In this document: one piece after another, positions 21,461-31,733 of the stretch
Numbering within the stretch: the stretch's first letter is position 1
How the letters are laid out: each line of letters starts with the position of its first letter
Assembly: GCA_000733355.1 (NCBI GenBank)
Contig: JNVV01000059.1
Coordinates: 83,946 to 147,945, forward strand
DNA length: 64,000 nucleotides
Direction of reading: 5' to 3'
Source of the DNA: Falciphora oryzae
Taxonomy: Eukaryota; Ascomycota; Sordariomycetes; Magnaporthales; Magnaporthaceae
Notes under the pieces: generated by a model
Told to the model about the DNA's origin: nothing
Seen by the model: the letters and a program-made list of their open reading frames with translations, nothing else
Databases searched by the model: none
Position numbers and translations under genes: made by a program

Positions 21461-21879
21461 GCAGTAGACCTATTGGAATTGATCTATTTCTCTGAGGAAC
21501 CAAGAACGAGTGGTCTGGATGGAGGGGGCCCTCTGCCCTTATATACATGGATGCTCAGTAGTGGTATCAAGGACCTTCCTTGAGACACGTGGGAGCGCGG
21601 TAGTTGTTGAAGCGCTTCCGTGATGATCGCGAGCTTCTGTAATCAGGCTCCGGTGCTTGATACGCGCTGGATCTCCATCCTTTGTGACACTATACCCTTC
21701 AGGGTAGGCCTATTTAGCCCATTAAAGGATGGCCACCTTCGGTAATTAAAACTCCATCTGGAATACGAGGTGTTTCCGTATAGTTCTCCGTGAAGTACCA
21801 CCTCCAGATCCCGTCCTGGGCACGACGGCTTCACAGGACCCCGCTCGTCATCCTGCCTTCGTTGTCCATCAGCCGGTTG
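21461..21879. other. intergenic, nothing recognised
   Basis: Upstream region of the minus-strand small gene, with AT-richer sequence and TATATACATGG near 21540. No repeat shared with the rest of the window was seen. Confidence 0.4.
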
Positions 21880-22450
21880 CTCTTCAACATTTTATGGACC
21901 TCCCCCCGCGCATCGCTGGCCCCCGGCACGCCGACCACCCATGCGCTCGAGACACGGTGTTTGGAAACCTTGACCCCCTGACGGACGGCTGTATAGCGCG
22001 GGCCAAGCCAGACCCCTACTACGGTGCACACCCCGAAGACCCCAACCCATGCGCCCGCGGCGAGCTCGGCCATCACATCGCCCCGCCGACCACGGAGGGC
22101 AAGCCCCTGGCTCCGAACTTCTCCACAGAAACCAAAGGACCGGATAGGTCCGCAGCCGTAATGCAAAAACAAGCACGCTACGACGGGGCGATCGGAGCCC
22201 GCGGCATACACAGCCTGCAGAACTACGGCAATGACGAGAGGCCGTACACATTCAGCTCGACCTACCAAGACGGCTAGCTCAAGCTATATGCCACCGAGCC
22301 GACCACTTTTCGTACGAGGCGCCACCGCATTCAGGAACGCCCGCGACTTGGCGAAGAAGCACCGGGACAGCTTCATCCGAGCAGCAAATGAAAGAATACC
22401 CCAATCCCGAGAAGAACCCAGCAGGCACAACAGTAGTACAGCCGGATAAA
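21880..22450 (+). pseudogene. decayed fungal PD-(D/E)XK-like gene
   Basis: The frame starting at 21894 reads LDPLTDGCIARAKPDPYYGA, then KPLAPNFSTETKGPDRSAAVMQ, then GARGIHSLQNYG and FSSTYQDG. Proteins of a common fungal family have this order, with an ExK (here ETK) at the nuclease-like core. A TAG at 22275-22277 stands where the family has Gln (CAG to TAG is a C-to-T change). The conserved tail FVRGATAFRNARDLAKKHRD then appears in another frame from 22306, implying a deletion between. It is broken by at least one nonsense change and one frameshift. Confidence 0.55.
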
Positions 22451-22803
22451 GGCCCGAGTCCCGATAAATTTGTGGACTGTGAGGAGTTCCTTTCAATATT
22501 CGATGTCCATGAGGAAGCGTCTGGTCCGCACCCTTAACAGAGCCTCGTTGGTGTTGACGATTACACCCCGCACCAAGCCACTTACAACGAACCCCGTTTC
22601 CCCTCATATTTTTACGATGGTAACGACGATCAGCAAAACGAAAGTCAGTCACCCGTACCGTTCGACACTTCCCAAAACCCGGAGGCAAGCGTCGAAACGA
22701 GCTTACGCCAAGCTTTGCGTCGAGCTCCCCGTTATCGAGCCACCGCCCCGCCCATGGTTACGGATCCCATTCTAAGCGCCCTAGGAATTCACAAAGTCCA
22801 CCA

Positions 22804-23005
22804 TGTCACGGCCAGTAGGGCCTCAACTATAGATAGAGGAGTTGGGACCAGAGACCCTTATCGTCAGATAAGGGTGGAGGCTCCACAAGGTGGATCCCGC
22901 ACAGAGATATCCCAAATCTCTGCAGGGCCAGGCCTCCGGCCTCCAACCTGCTCCGAATATCATCTTCCTGCTACTCCAATATCTCTGCCCTCGACTGCTT
23001 TGACA
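22804..23005 (+). mobile_element. short LTR-like element, family C, diverged
   Basis: Starts TGTCACGGC and ends CTTTGACA. The inner block GGCCAGGCCTCCGGCCT and CTCCGAATATCATCTTCCTG match the elements at 49570-49738 and 56110-56281. Flanks share only three of five bases, so the target duplication is not secure. Confidence 0.5.
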
Positions 23006-23131
23006 CACGGCTTAATCGTCCTACGAACTGGCAAACCGCGCAGCCTATCGTTTCGATACGCGATAAACACACAAGGAGCACATAGGGTTGGAATTAGGCC
23101 CTCCAGCCCCCGAACTTTTCTTTCTTTCTCT

Positions 23132-23420
23132 GGCCGGGCCCAGGGGGGGTCCCGAGGTCCCCTCCGCCCTTACCCGGCCGTACTCCTTTTCCGGCACGCC
23201 TTTTACCGATTGCCCGCTCACCAACAAGGAGCGCCGGAATGCGGCCCGAACTCCGTGTGCCTTGGGCTTGCCCCATGGTTTGATTTGTTAGCCGCCTCGA
23301 TAGCAACATATAGCCTAATGTCAAGCTTAGGTAGCGCTAGCACGTCGTATGCCCCCTGGGAGGCAGGGACTGGTAGATCCCGACTATAACGACGTTAAAT
23401 ATACTCTCTCTCTCTCTCTC
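23132..23420 (+). mobile_element. LINE 3' end with (TC)n tail
   Basis: Nearly the same as 402-746, including GGAGCGCCGGAATGCGGCCC and the terminal GACGTTAAATATACTC, but followed by a (TC)n tail at about 23404-23420 rather than CTC repeats. It abuts an NLR-like coding fragment. Confidence 0.7.
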
Positions 23421-23605
23421 ACACACACGGCAATTTTGCCCGCGTCCGCATCCCAAACTCAGCAGATGCTCAGGTATCACTGCGGCTCCCTCATCACAAT
23501 CGTGAGCAAGAAAGTTTACTTTCTTCATCAAACAGCGAAAGAATTCCTCCTGCACTATGACGCAAAGGACCCCGACACATTCGACTCCAGTGGACCCACC
23601 TTTTA
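23421..23605 (+). pseudogene. NACHT-type NLR fragment (post-NBD region)
   Basis: The frame reads LRYHCGSLITIVSKKVYFLHQTAKEFLLHY. The pattern CGSLI..V...VYFLHQTAKEFLL is the well-known segment after the nucleotide-binding domain in HET-E/NACHT-ankyrin proteins of fungi. Nothing of the NACHT P-loop or the repeats remains. The LINE 3' end immediately precedes it. Confidence 0.6.
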
Positions 23606-24348
23606 GCCCAAGGAGTGGGGCCTGGCCTGACGGGGCCTGCAGCTCTTATCTACTGATAAGGGCGGGGTGCGGAGATTTACTCTCGCGCCTGCGGGCCCAT
23701 CTCCGGCCTGCACTTTTCCTTGTAGACTATCTAGACTATCACGACTTTACTATACCAGGCCTTGTCAAGGCCCGTCGATACGGACTCTGCTCGTTGCCGC
23801 AAAACCCGCAAGAGATGCAGCTGCCCTTGTTGTTCCATGGGGTGGCATGGAAGCAAAAAAAGTCACAACACGGACTTGTTGAGGGTTCAGTTGATTGATC
23901 TCCCGATCTGGCAGGTCTTGGCCATAAAACGTTTTTAACTTTGTGGGTAGGCCTGGCCCAAGCACCTATTCTGGGTACGACGGACCCACTCCACGAGTCG
24001 AGCAGCAGCAAACACGCACCGCTCGTGCACCGAACCCCACACTCGATCTGGAGTTTTGTCTTCAGTTTGTGTTATTTTGGGCCCCTTCAATGCCATCCCC
24101 CGCCTTTGGCCTGGCGGACCACCATGGTAGTGTTTGAGCTTGTCGTTTGCAGCGCGTGCTCTTGCGGCCGCTTGGACCATTTCAATGTCGAGGCGAGATG
24201 GCAGCGCCCGCGTCTGTCCTCCCGCGCACCATGATCCATGCTCGCCGTCGGGATCGTTGTCGACGGCAACCTGGTCTCCAAACCATGGACCTTCAAATCG
24301 GGCAAGAGACATAAACGCAAAGCTCACGAGCCTCGGAGGCGAGCAAAC
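23606..24348. other. intergenic, no gene recognised
   Basis: Between the NLR fragment and the second precursor gene. Short frames only. Confidence 0.4.
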
Positions 24349-24489
24349 ATAAATATCCCGTCGCCCACCTCCCCGACTCTCCTCTGCTTTTCTCCTTTAC
24401 CACCATCCGCCTGGTATCCAATCTCATCCTCCGCTTTATTTCCTTTTGTTTTTTTTTTTTTCCTTTTTGTCATTTTTTTATTCTTCAAA
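24349..24489 (+). promoter_or_regulatory. core promoter and CT-rich leader of the 24490 gene
   Basis: ATAAATAT at 24349-24356 is TATA-like. The leader is pyrimidine-rich with long T runs and holds ATTTCCTTTTGT at 24438-24449, identical to a 12-mer in the leader of the 12991 gene. Confidence 0.45.
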
Positions 24490-25265
24490 ATGTACTTCTC
24501 CACCCACTCCGCCGGCTACACCATTCTGGCCGCCGTCCTGGCCATCCAGGTCGCCGCCCTGCCGCTGGCCCAGGACCACTCCGTCGCCGCCATCGCCGCC
24601 CGGGCCCCGGCCACCTGGACGGCACCCCAGGCGTGCTCGAAGCGCCCTTGCCCGCCCGGAAAGCGCGATGTCGCGGAGGAGGCCGCCGAGGCCATCACCC
24701 AGCTCGACACCCGGGCTCCCAAAAAGACGACTGACCAGGGCCTGTTTACGTGGCCCCGGCCTTGGAGCAAGAACTCCAAGCGCGACGTCGCCGACGGCGA
24801 GACCGCCCTGGCCCCTAGGGGCCGACAGTTTTCCTACAAAAAAACCGACGGTTCCCCTATCAACAGAAGCGCAACCTCCGAGCAACGCCAAAGGGTCGTC
24901 GCCGAGCAAATGGCCAGGGACAGGCTCAAGGCGAAAAGCTCAAGTACAGCTCCCGCCCTGTGAAGAAGCGCGACGTCGCCGATGAGGAGGGCGACGAAGA
25001 GGCCGACCTCGAGGCCCGCGGCTTGAAGCAGTCCGCCCCTGCGTTCGGCAAGAACGTCGGCAAGGCCGCCCTCAGCGGCGCCAAGAAGCTCGCCTCCAAG
25101 ATCCGCGCCCGCGACCCGAACGAGGCTGCTGAGGAGGCACCCGCGCTCGAGACTGGTAAACCCAAGGTGAAGGGATTTTCGGCGGTCGGCCCGGCGTCTC
25201 TTACTTCGCCGTCTGCGGCAAGAGCGGCGCCCCTAACCAGGGTTGCTAGATCCAGTAGCTTTTGA
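24490..25265 (+). CDS. secreted Kex2-type multi-peptide precursor, one frame break
   Basis: The product has a signal peptide (TILAAVLAIQVAALPLA) and then alternates basic segments with short acidic spacers. Lys-Arg pairs at residues 51-52, 58-59 and 97-98 are followed by spacers of the form DVAEEAAEA and DVADGETA ending in Arg. The first frame stops at 24963. One frame over, from the A7 run at 24838-24844, the pattern continues: another KR, a basic stretch, KKR then DVADEEGDEEADLEAR, and a cationic segment APAFGKNVGKAALSGAKK, to a stop at 25265. The DVA/DVV spacers match the tail of the 12991 precursor, so the two genes share one design. A single missing A explains the break; a real pseudogene or an assembly error are both possible. 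The peptides differ in sequence from each other, unlike in the first gene. Biological role unknown. Confidence 0.65.
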
Positions 25266-25628
25266 CCTATGAGCGTGTGGGAGTTGGGAAAGGTGCATTG
25301 TTATTTGAGCGTTTGGGTATCATTTTTAGCCAGCGTTGGGTTTATCGAAAAGTTTTGTTGTTATTTTTGCATTTGCGTCCCTGTCCATTTTTGACCCATT
25401 TCTGGCGTGTGTTGCTTCATGTTCAAGTCCGCTGTTGAAGATCTCATAATGGCGCAGCCTTTGACTGTGCCCTGCATCAAGCCATGAGAGAAGGTATTAC
25501 CTCTCCCGCTGTCGACCCCGGGCACCGTGGCCAAGGTAAATGACAAGCTTAATCCAGACAGGACTCGGGGTTTCTCGCAAGCCGAGCAGACCGCGACGTG
25601 TCAGCCTAAAAATGGACTGAAGGTTACA
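25266..25628. other. 3' flank, nothing recognised
   Basis: AT-richer sequence downstream of the precursor gene leading into an assembly gap. Confidence 0.4.
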
Positions 25629-25827
25629 NNNNNNNNNNNNNNNNNNNNNNNNNNNNNNNNNNNNNNNNNNNNNNNNNNNNNNNNNNNNNNNNNNNNNNNN
25701 NNNNNNNNNNNNNNNNNNNNNNNNNNNNNNNNNNNNNNNNNNNNNNNNNNNNNNNNNNNNNNNNNNNNNNNNNNNNNNNNNNNNNNNNNNNNNNNNNNNN
25801 NNNNNNNNNNNNNNNNNNNNNNNNNNN
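25629..25827. other. assembly gap (N)
   Basis: 199 undetermined bases. The right flank is a minisatellite, which may be the cause of the gap. Confidence 1.
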
Positions 25828-25854
25828 AGGGCTACTAAGCCCAGTATAGCGACA

Positions 25855-25950
25855 ATCAGACGCTGTAAGGCGCTGACTGATGCTGTAAGGCGCTGATACA
25901 GCATGCACAGCGCCAGGATACCTGAGTTCAGACGCTGTCAGGCGCCGACT
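25855..25950. repeat. minisatellite of GCTGTAAGGCGCTGA units
   Basis: Units such as GACGCTGTAAGGCGCTGA, GATGCTGTAAGGCGCTGA and GACGCTGTCAGGCGCCGA recur with spacers. A stray relative, TTCAGGCGCTGAC, is at about 26893. Confidence 0.6.
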
Positions 25951-26335
25951 CCAGCGTATGTCCAACACCCCAGTACAGATAGAAAGGGGGTCTATAAGAG
26001 CAAGCCTAACAGAGGCCTCAGAAAAAGGGGAACCTGAGAGAGAAGCGACAGAATAAGAACAACATCACGAACAATCCTTCTTTGGTGCTAAAAAGTCGAC
26101 ACGACGGGCCTATGTGTGCTTTGACCGGGTCCTGTCTGTTACAATCAGGGGTTCTGCTCCTAAGGTAGGGCGCCTCAGGGGTGGACTGGACAGTAACTGC
26201 GGTGATCACTTCAGTGGACTGGGGTGCTAGAAGGTAACTTCTGATTGCTTGCCCTGGAGGTTGTCCAGGAGCTAACTTAGATTGACTGATGCCGAGGCCT
26301 CAGTCAAAGCTATCTATTATCCAAGGAAATCCTTT

Positions 26336-26556
26336 CCTTATATATCCATGCTCTGGGTTGCAATAGCAAGCGCTATGTGCCTCCGATCTGTTGCTCTGCT
26401 TACAGATCAACAGAGAGGTTGTGGTCTGTCCTGGGAACATGCTTACTTAAGCTCTCTTATCACGTGCCCTGTAGTGCGGGGTCGGGATGCTCCCTCCCAG
26501 GCTGCCCACCCTTAGGTGGCTGCCTGCAGCCTCCTTTCCTGGCCATGGTCGTAAAC
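26336..26556 (-). mobile_element. LTR-like element, family D, diverged inverted copy
   Basis: Reversed, this stretch matches 27019-27246: ACGACCATGGCCAGGAAAGG, GGCTGCAGGCAGCCACC, and CATGGATATATAA near the other end. The two copies face each other across about 460 bases. The start (TTTACGACC) is degraded. Confidence 0.5.
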
Positions 26557-27018
26557 TGTCAGCCTGAAACGGCCTTAGAGCAAATTCTGTTGGTAAACGA
26601 GGTCTCGGGGGCCAATCTGTACTGTATTAGCACCCAGTGGAATGCGGTTGTTTGTTGTTGGGTCAAGATGGGTCTCAGTACTTCCAGTACTGGATCCGGG
26701 CTAAGTACATGAAGTTTGACATAGTAACGTGACTTCCAGCCATCGTTCCTAAACCAGATTGTCCCCCAGGGCCGTGTCAGGAGGCCGTGTTGTGCCTGCA
26801 GTCCAACAAATTCTCTACCAGAATACTCCTTAAGTTTCTACAGCCTTCTATGACACCCATATGGCATGCCTACAAGAACACACACAGCAATGTTCAGGCG
26901 CTGACAACAGTAGTGCTTAGACACTAAGTCAGTGCACCCCCCCACTTTCCGGCATCAGATCGACACTAAACCTAGCGCATTCAACTGCAGATTTCTACCT
27001 TTATTTAACTAACCTCGA
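26557..27018. other. sequence between two inverted LTR-like copies
   Basis: No open frame with transposon domains is found. It may be the residue of an element interior or unrelated host DNA. Confidence 0.35.
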
Positions 27019-27246
27019 TGTTACGACCACGGCCAGGAAGGGAGGCTGCAGGCAGCCACCCAAGGGTGAGCAGTCTGGAAGGGGCGTGTCGACCCCGCAC
27101 CAGGAGGGTCACGTGACAAGTCATGTGACGACAAGGTGATATGTCTAATATGCCTGCTATGCGGCATAGCAGACAGCAGACATAGCAGACATAGCAGGCA
27201 TAGCACTTGCTATAGCAGCACAGGAACATGGATATATAATCTAACA
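27019..27246 (+). mobile_element. LTR-like element, family D
   Basis: Begins TGTTACGACC and ends ATCTAACA, 228 bp with TG...CA ends. No target duplication is seen. Confidence 0.5.
27150..27216. repeat. CATAGCAGA short tandem repeats
   Basis: Degenerate units GACATAGCA and GGCATAGCA lie within the LTR-like element, giving a local palindrome-rich tract (TGCTATGCGGCATAGCA). Confidence 0.6.
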
Positions 27247-27310
27247 AGGGGTTAAAGACGGCTTGGAGAAAGATCTCTATATTGCAGGTAATCTTTCTAT
27301 GGGCTCAAAA

Positions 27311-27619
27311 GAGAGTGAGTGAGTGAGTGAGTTTATTTAACGTCGGAAAATCGGGATCTACCAGTCCCTGCCTCCCAAGGGGCATACGACGTGCCAGCGC
27401 TACCTAAGCTTGACACTAGGCTACATGTTGCTATCGAGGCGGCTAACAGAATCAAACCCGTAGGCACACGGAGTTCGGGCCGCATTCCGGCGCTCCTTGT
27501 TGGTGAGCGGGCAATCGGTAAAAGGGCGAGTAAACGCCTGGGCGCCGTAAGCGCTGCTGTTGGTAGTGATGCTGTCGGCCGGCGGGTGTGCCGGAAAAGG
27601 GGGTGAGGCCGGGTTTGGG
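27311..27619 (-). mobile_element. LINE 3' end with (ACTC)n tail
   Basis: Read on the minus strand this matches 23132-23420 and ends GACGTTAAATAAACTC with ACTC repeats (plus-strand GAGT repeats at 27313-27334). At its far side a run of ten or more G joins it to a 5'-truncated LTR. Confidence 0.7.
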
Positions 27620-28073
27620 CGGGGGGGGGGGTTCTCTCAAAGAGATCTCAGAGGTTCAGCAGCTCAGCAGTCGTATTTGTCAGGGCTCCACAAGTCTATG
27701 GTGATGGTAAAAACAGAAAACGATTGCTTGCCCTCCTGACCTCCTTCACAGGGGGCCCCTCGGGCCCTCCTTATGCTCTGGCCCTCCGGCCATCCTTCAG
27801 CTGTCATCGGCACGCCTCCCCCTCCGTGGCGTCCGTACGGGCTGGATATGCTTCGTCCCCTTATCAGAGTTCGGAGTCTGGGTGCGCCTTGGCCGGGTTG
27901 AGTGCCCGTTATCTGCCGGGGGCTCCCCGGCATGCGTGTCATAGAGTTAAACTCTTTTGGTCCGCACATCCGTCAGGGCTTGCGCCCCTCCGGCTACCAC
28001 CCGGAGCCCTCCCTTGAGGCCACCGGTGGCGTCCCCTCAGGCTGCTGGCCATTCTTCTGTGTGGGGTGTTACA
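27620..28073 (+). mobile_element. LTR family A, 5'-truncated
   Basis: Starts inside the family at GGTTCTCTCAAAGAGATCTC and ends GGGGTGTTACA at 28073. The first about 60 bases are missing. The join to the LINE is a poly-G tract that both elements possess nearby, suggesting a deletion through G-run homology. Confidence 0.65.
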
Positions 28074-28560
28074 TTCCGCTGGAAGGGAAGCGATGCCGGC
28101 GTCGAAGCATCGGGCTAGCGTGGCGCAGATTAAAGCCGTTTGGTTTTATTTGCGGGTGAAATTCGTGATAATATCTGCCGCGGTCGCTGCGGCCGACCCG
28201 GGGGTCGGGCGCGTAGGCCGGGTTTGGGGGAAATGGGGAGGGAGGGGAAAGGAAAGGAAAGGGGCACCTATGCCGGTGCTGCCGTCGTAAGTGCCTTCCT
28301 GGCCCTGGCCGGGCCTTGATGGGAGTTGCGTGTTTCGCAACGGAGACGGCGTGATCGGGTGCGCTGGCGCGCGGGGGGCCGGTGCCGGCAGCGACGCGTT
28401 CCTCCGAGCCGGCTGGCCGGCGAGGAGGGCGCGCGCTACCCCATTGGCCGAAGGGGGGCTGTTGGCAACGGCATGTTGCCGTCGCCAGCGCCGTTGGCGG
28501 GCGTGGTTGTTGGTGTTAGGTCGCTGATTGGCAGGTGTTAAGTAAATGTATGCAAATTGG
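28074..28560 (-). pseudogene. LINE ORF1 5' region fragment
   Basis: The minus-strand frame around 28146-28220 reads SAAATAADIITNFTRK, matching SAAAAAEEIIASFSRK of the 10264-10745 fragment. The DNA from 28250 to 28470 matches 43860-44074 (GTAAGTGCCTTCCTGGCCCTGG type blocks), the upstream part of the same LINE. Confidence 0.5.
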
Positions 28561-28622
28561 CAGTGTGCACTAACAGCGCAATGCCAACATTTGGTGAATT
28601 CGAGGAAGGTGTCACCTCGAGC

Positions 28623-28625
<3 letters not shown>

Positions 28626-28657
<32 letters not shown>

Positions 28658-28695
28658 ATTTAACGTCGGTAAGTCGGGATCTACCAGTCCCTGCC
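28626..28695 (-). mobile_element. extremely 5'-truncated LINE insertion, (TC)n tail
   Basis: On the minus strand the element is only about 42 bases (CAGGGACTGGTAGATCCCG to CGTTAAATATACTC) plus a (TC)n tail of about 28 bases. It interrupts or follows the C-terminal coding part of the gene at 28696-29170. Confidence 0.65.
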
Positions 28696-29170
28696 CAACA
28701 AGGCACGCCGCGCCATCACAAGCGAGTGGATGCCCCGACACGTTTTCCACGCGCACTGGCTTGGGGGCCCCGGGTGTCTTTGGTGTGGACTCGGCTGATG
28801 CTTCGGGTGGCGTGCTTTGGCTCTCTGCAGGTGGCACAGGTGGCGCTGGTGGCCCGGCGGTCGACGGGGCGACTCCTGTCTCGGCCGCTCCCTGTGCCTT
28901 GTAGACTGCCGGATCCTCTGGCAGACTCCAGTAAACACCGAACTCTCTGAGATGCTTCTTGGGGGTGTTATTGCCGGCTATCCAGCCTGGGGGTGATGGT
29001 AGAGGGCCTCCCAACTCCTGGACCTTGGCTTCGAACTTGTCTAGCTCGGCGGCGTTAAGCTTTGCCACCCACCTGACAGCGTTCGCTGTACCCTTATCTC
29101 GCACGAAGTGCAAGACAGCGCGTGCTATCTGTCGGTCCTCCTCGTCAAGGGGATAACCTTTCTTGGGCAT
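28696..29170 (-). CDS. hypothetical protein truncated by a LINE end
   Basis: The frame opens with MPKKGYPLDEEDRQIARAVL and reads RDKGTANAVRWVAKLN, ELDKFEAKVQELGG, followed by a Pro/Ala/Ser-rich part (about residues 88-150). It then runs straight into the LINE-derived sequence at 28695 and stays open through the (TC)n tail as alternating Leu-Ser. The N-terminal 70 residues look like a real folded domain, but I do not recognise the family. The original C terminus is not identifiable. Confidence 0.45.
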
Positions 29171-29969
29171 CGATCAATGGCCACCAACATCTGCTGTGCC
29201 AGCAATGGAGTGACCGTCTGATCGGAAGGGGGGAGGGCAGTGGGTAGACCGATGATGTCGCCCACTCTTGTGCCTCCTAGTCGGCACGATTGTTGTTTTT
29301 TGGGGAGTTGGATTTGGGGAATTGAACTCGACGCCAGGCAGACGCCCGTGCCTCTGGTGGGTTGGGACTTGCGTTCCGAACAGGAGACGTGTTCCTCTGT
29401 CTGCTGGCGACGGTACTTGGTTCCGCATCGACAGCGCCAAGGTACTGACGGCTGTCTGTTGTACTGACTATCCGATTGAGCTGATCGGGAAAATGAGGGG
29501 AATGACTTGTCCTGGCAGGGGGTCTCGCGAGTCTTTGCGGAGTTTTTGGTGCTGACGGCTGGGTGCCACGGCAGACGACCGGCACACCGTCTGATGGTCT
29601 CTTCGTCAAATTTCCTCGCGAGAGCGGCTCGATCGTGAAAAAATTGAAGAAGTATAGGTCTTAAGTTCGCAACCAGGAGTTGCTACCATCTGGTAGGCCT
29701 GCCGGTGGCAGAGCCTAACGATGGAGGTGCACCGAGCACAAGGCAAAAAGGTAAGGTGATCGATGATGTCAAGTCCTGGTCGGGTCCCTGCAGGATGGAT
29801 CCGACGGCGGGAATCTATCTAGGTGAGGCGTGGCCCGTGCACGGGCCCTCCGACCGACAGGTCTAGGGACCTATCAATACCCTTTCCATAGTTAACTAGC
29901 CTTTTTCCATGGTCCCTTTCCATGATCTGTTCCATGGCTCCTTTCCATGATTTGTTCCATGGCCTCATT
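29171..29969. other. no gene recognised
   Basis: Short frames on both strands. GC-rich dyads near 29840 (CCCGTGCACGGG) resemble LTR interiors, but ends are not seen. Confidence 0.4.
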
Positions 29970-30050
29970 CCATACCCTCTCCTCCATGCCCTCTCCTCCA
30001 TGCCCTCTCCTCCATGCCCTCTCCTCCATGCCCTCTCCTCCATGCCCTTT
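29970..30050. repeat. 14-bp minisatellite CCCTCTCCTCCATG
   Basis: About five near-perfect tandem copies, preceded from 29905 by looser TTTCCATG and GTTCCATGG repeats. Confidence 0.85.
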
Positions 30051-30124
30051 CCATGCCTTCCACATGTTTCCCCCATATTCCAGATACAGCGAAAGTTGTT
30101 CCAAAGCCAACCTCTACGTCCGCA

Positions 30125-30724
30125 CTACTCGTCAGGAAATAATACGGCATCATAAGTGGGTTTCTCCTCGAGCACCTCGCCTGCTGACAGGTCCCAGATC
30201 TGCACGGGCACCGCCGCCACGGCACGACCGCCACGGTCGCACCGCCACGGCACCGCCACGTGCACCGGCCTGTCGATCCTAGATAGGATCCCTCGCGACG
30301 ATCGTTTGACGATCCGACCGAGGGAGAGATCATCTATCTTCTTGTCTTCACTTCTGGTGCCTGTCGGCCTCCGACGATCCTTTTGGGATCCGTCACCTGC
30401 CGCCCGCTGCCGGATGCGGTCCAGCCGGTCCGTCCTGGCCGGCTCCGGCTCAGGGCTGATTTCGAACGCTTCCAGCGACATGCTGCACATGTAGCAGTAG
30501 AAGCATTGCGGGTAGATCCTAAGGAGGGGGCCTAAAACCAAAGGTCGGCTGCGATCCGCGGGCTTCGTCGCCGGTGCTTCGATGCCCTGCTTTGTCCACG
30601 CGGTGATTTGCCCAAGGTTAATTACATCGGCGGGACTTTCGCGCTTGATAGAGTGCCACTCCCGACTGTGCCTGCCCGACGCATTCCATGCGCCTCCATC
30701 CCTTTCCCATTTTTCTCTGTGCAT
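30125..30724 (-). CDS. doubtful hypothetical ORF
   Basis: A 199-codon frame with LGPLLRIYPQCFYCYMC and an Arg/Asp-rich second half. No domain is recognised and GC-rich DNA gives long frames by chance, so it may not be a gene. Confidence 0.2.
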   Translation of the reverse strand: MHREKWERDGGAWNASGRHSREWHSIKRESPADVINLGQITAWTKQGIEAPATKPADRSRPLVLGPLLRIYPQCFYCYMCSMSLEAFEISPEPEPARTDRLDRIRQRAAGDGSQKDRRRPTGTRSEDKKIDDLSLGRIVKRSSRGILSRIDRPVHVAVPWRCDRGGRAVAAVPVQIWDLSAGEVLEEKPTYDAVLFPDE

Positions 30725-31175
30725 CTCCCAAGGCTCGCAGCGGCCAGGGTGGTTGGAGATCTTCCCATCCTCGAGAAGCCGTCGCTACCTGAGTGTCTCT
30801 GGCCAGTCGCGGAAAGCCGGCCCCTGGGCTGATTTTGTCGCCCTTCGACTACGAGCCCAGCCAGGGTGGCAGCCGCGCCATTGAGTGCAGATACGAACAT
30901 ATCCTGCCTTGGCGCATCCGGGTCGTGCTATTGGCGGAGCAGAAGCGCCAAAAGCACATTTCTCGTCTTGTTCAGGGATGATGCGTAGTGGTTGGAAGAC
31001 AAGTGGGTGTGTAGGGTGGGGCGCAGCAGACGGTTTTCGGACGGTAGAGGGAAGCTTGGCTGAGAGAAAATGGGAACGAATGCGTCCGTTTTTGGAACCA
31101 AAAGCGTCCGTTTCTGGACGCCTTTGATCCCATTTACTCTCAAAACCTCCACAAACCAAAACATGTGAGGGCCGA
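30725..31175. other. no gene recognised
   Basis: Contains two direct copies of GCGTCCGTTT around 31080-31110. Nothing else is evident. Confidence 0.4.
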
Positions 31176-31226
31176 ACTAGTACTCAGGTGGGTGACCACT
31201 GGGGAATCCTCGGTGTTGTATGTTTT
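31176..31226 (+). pseudogene. 5S rRNA 3'-half fragment
   Basis: TCAGGTGGGTGACCACTGGG, GAATCCTCGGTG and TTGTATGTTTTG correspond in order to the internal control C-region and 3' stem of fungal 5S rRNA, followed by a T run (terminator-like). The 5' half, including the A-box, is absent. Dispersed 5S genes and pseudogenes are normal in filamentous ascomycetes. Confidence 0.7.
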
Positions 31227-31733
31227 GTTTTTTTTTTGCCCAAGGCTTTGCCTGATGTTCGAGGGGTTGATGCATCCGCCATCCAGGCCAAGTTCGAGGC
31301 AAAGGACCAGAGCGAGCTGGATTCTGCTCAGCTGAATACCTTGCCTTGGACTGGCCCTGGCTTGTCGGAAACGCCGGCCATCATTTTAACATGAAGCACT
31401 TGTGTTATGGCACGATATCCGAGTGTATAGACGGACAATTTTTTTTTTTTTTTCTTACAACGCATCTAGAGCGATTCCCAAGAACTCCTTGCCTGAATCA
31501 CCGCCCCGATATTAATAATACAAGCTGGCAGAAAATAAAACCAGTATTTCAACCCAACCGGCAACCCATTTCCCGCCGCTAACACCTAGCCGTCCAGAGA
31601 AACAACCACCGCTCTTTCGGCTCGAGTCGCAGGGCCTTAAGCGGGAGCAGGGCTGAGATGTGCCCCGAGGTACTCCATCGCGAACGAGGTTGCGGTCGGC
31701 GCGTGGAGGGCAGCAGAGGCACGTGCATATGTA
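31227..31733. other. 3' flank, nothing recognised
   Basis: Contains a T15 run near 31440. No gene seen. Confidence 0.4.
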
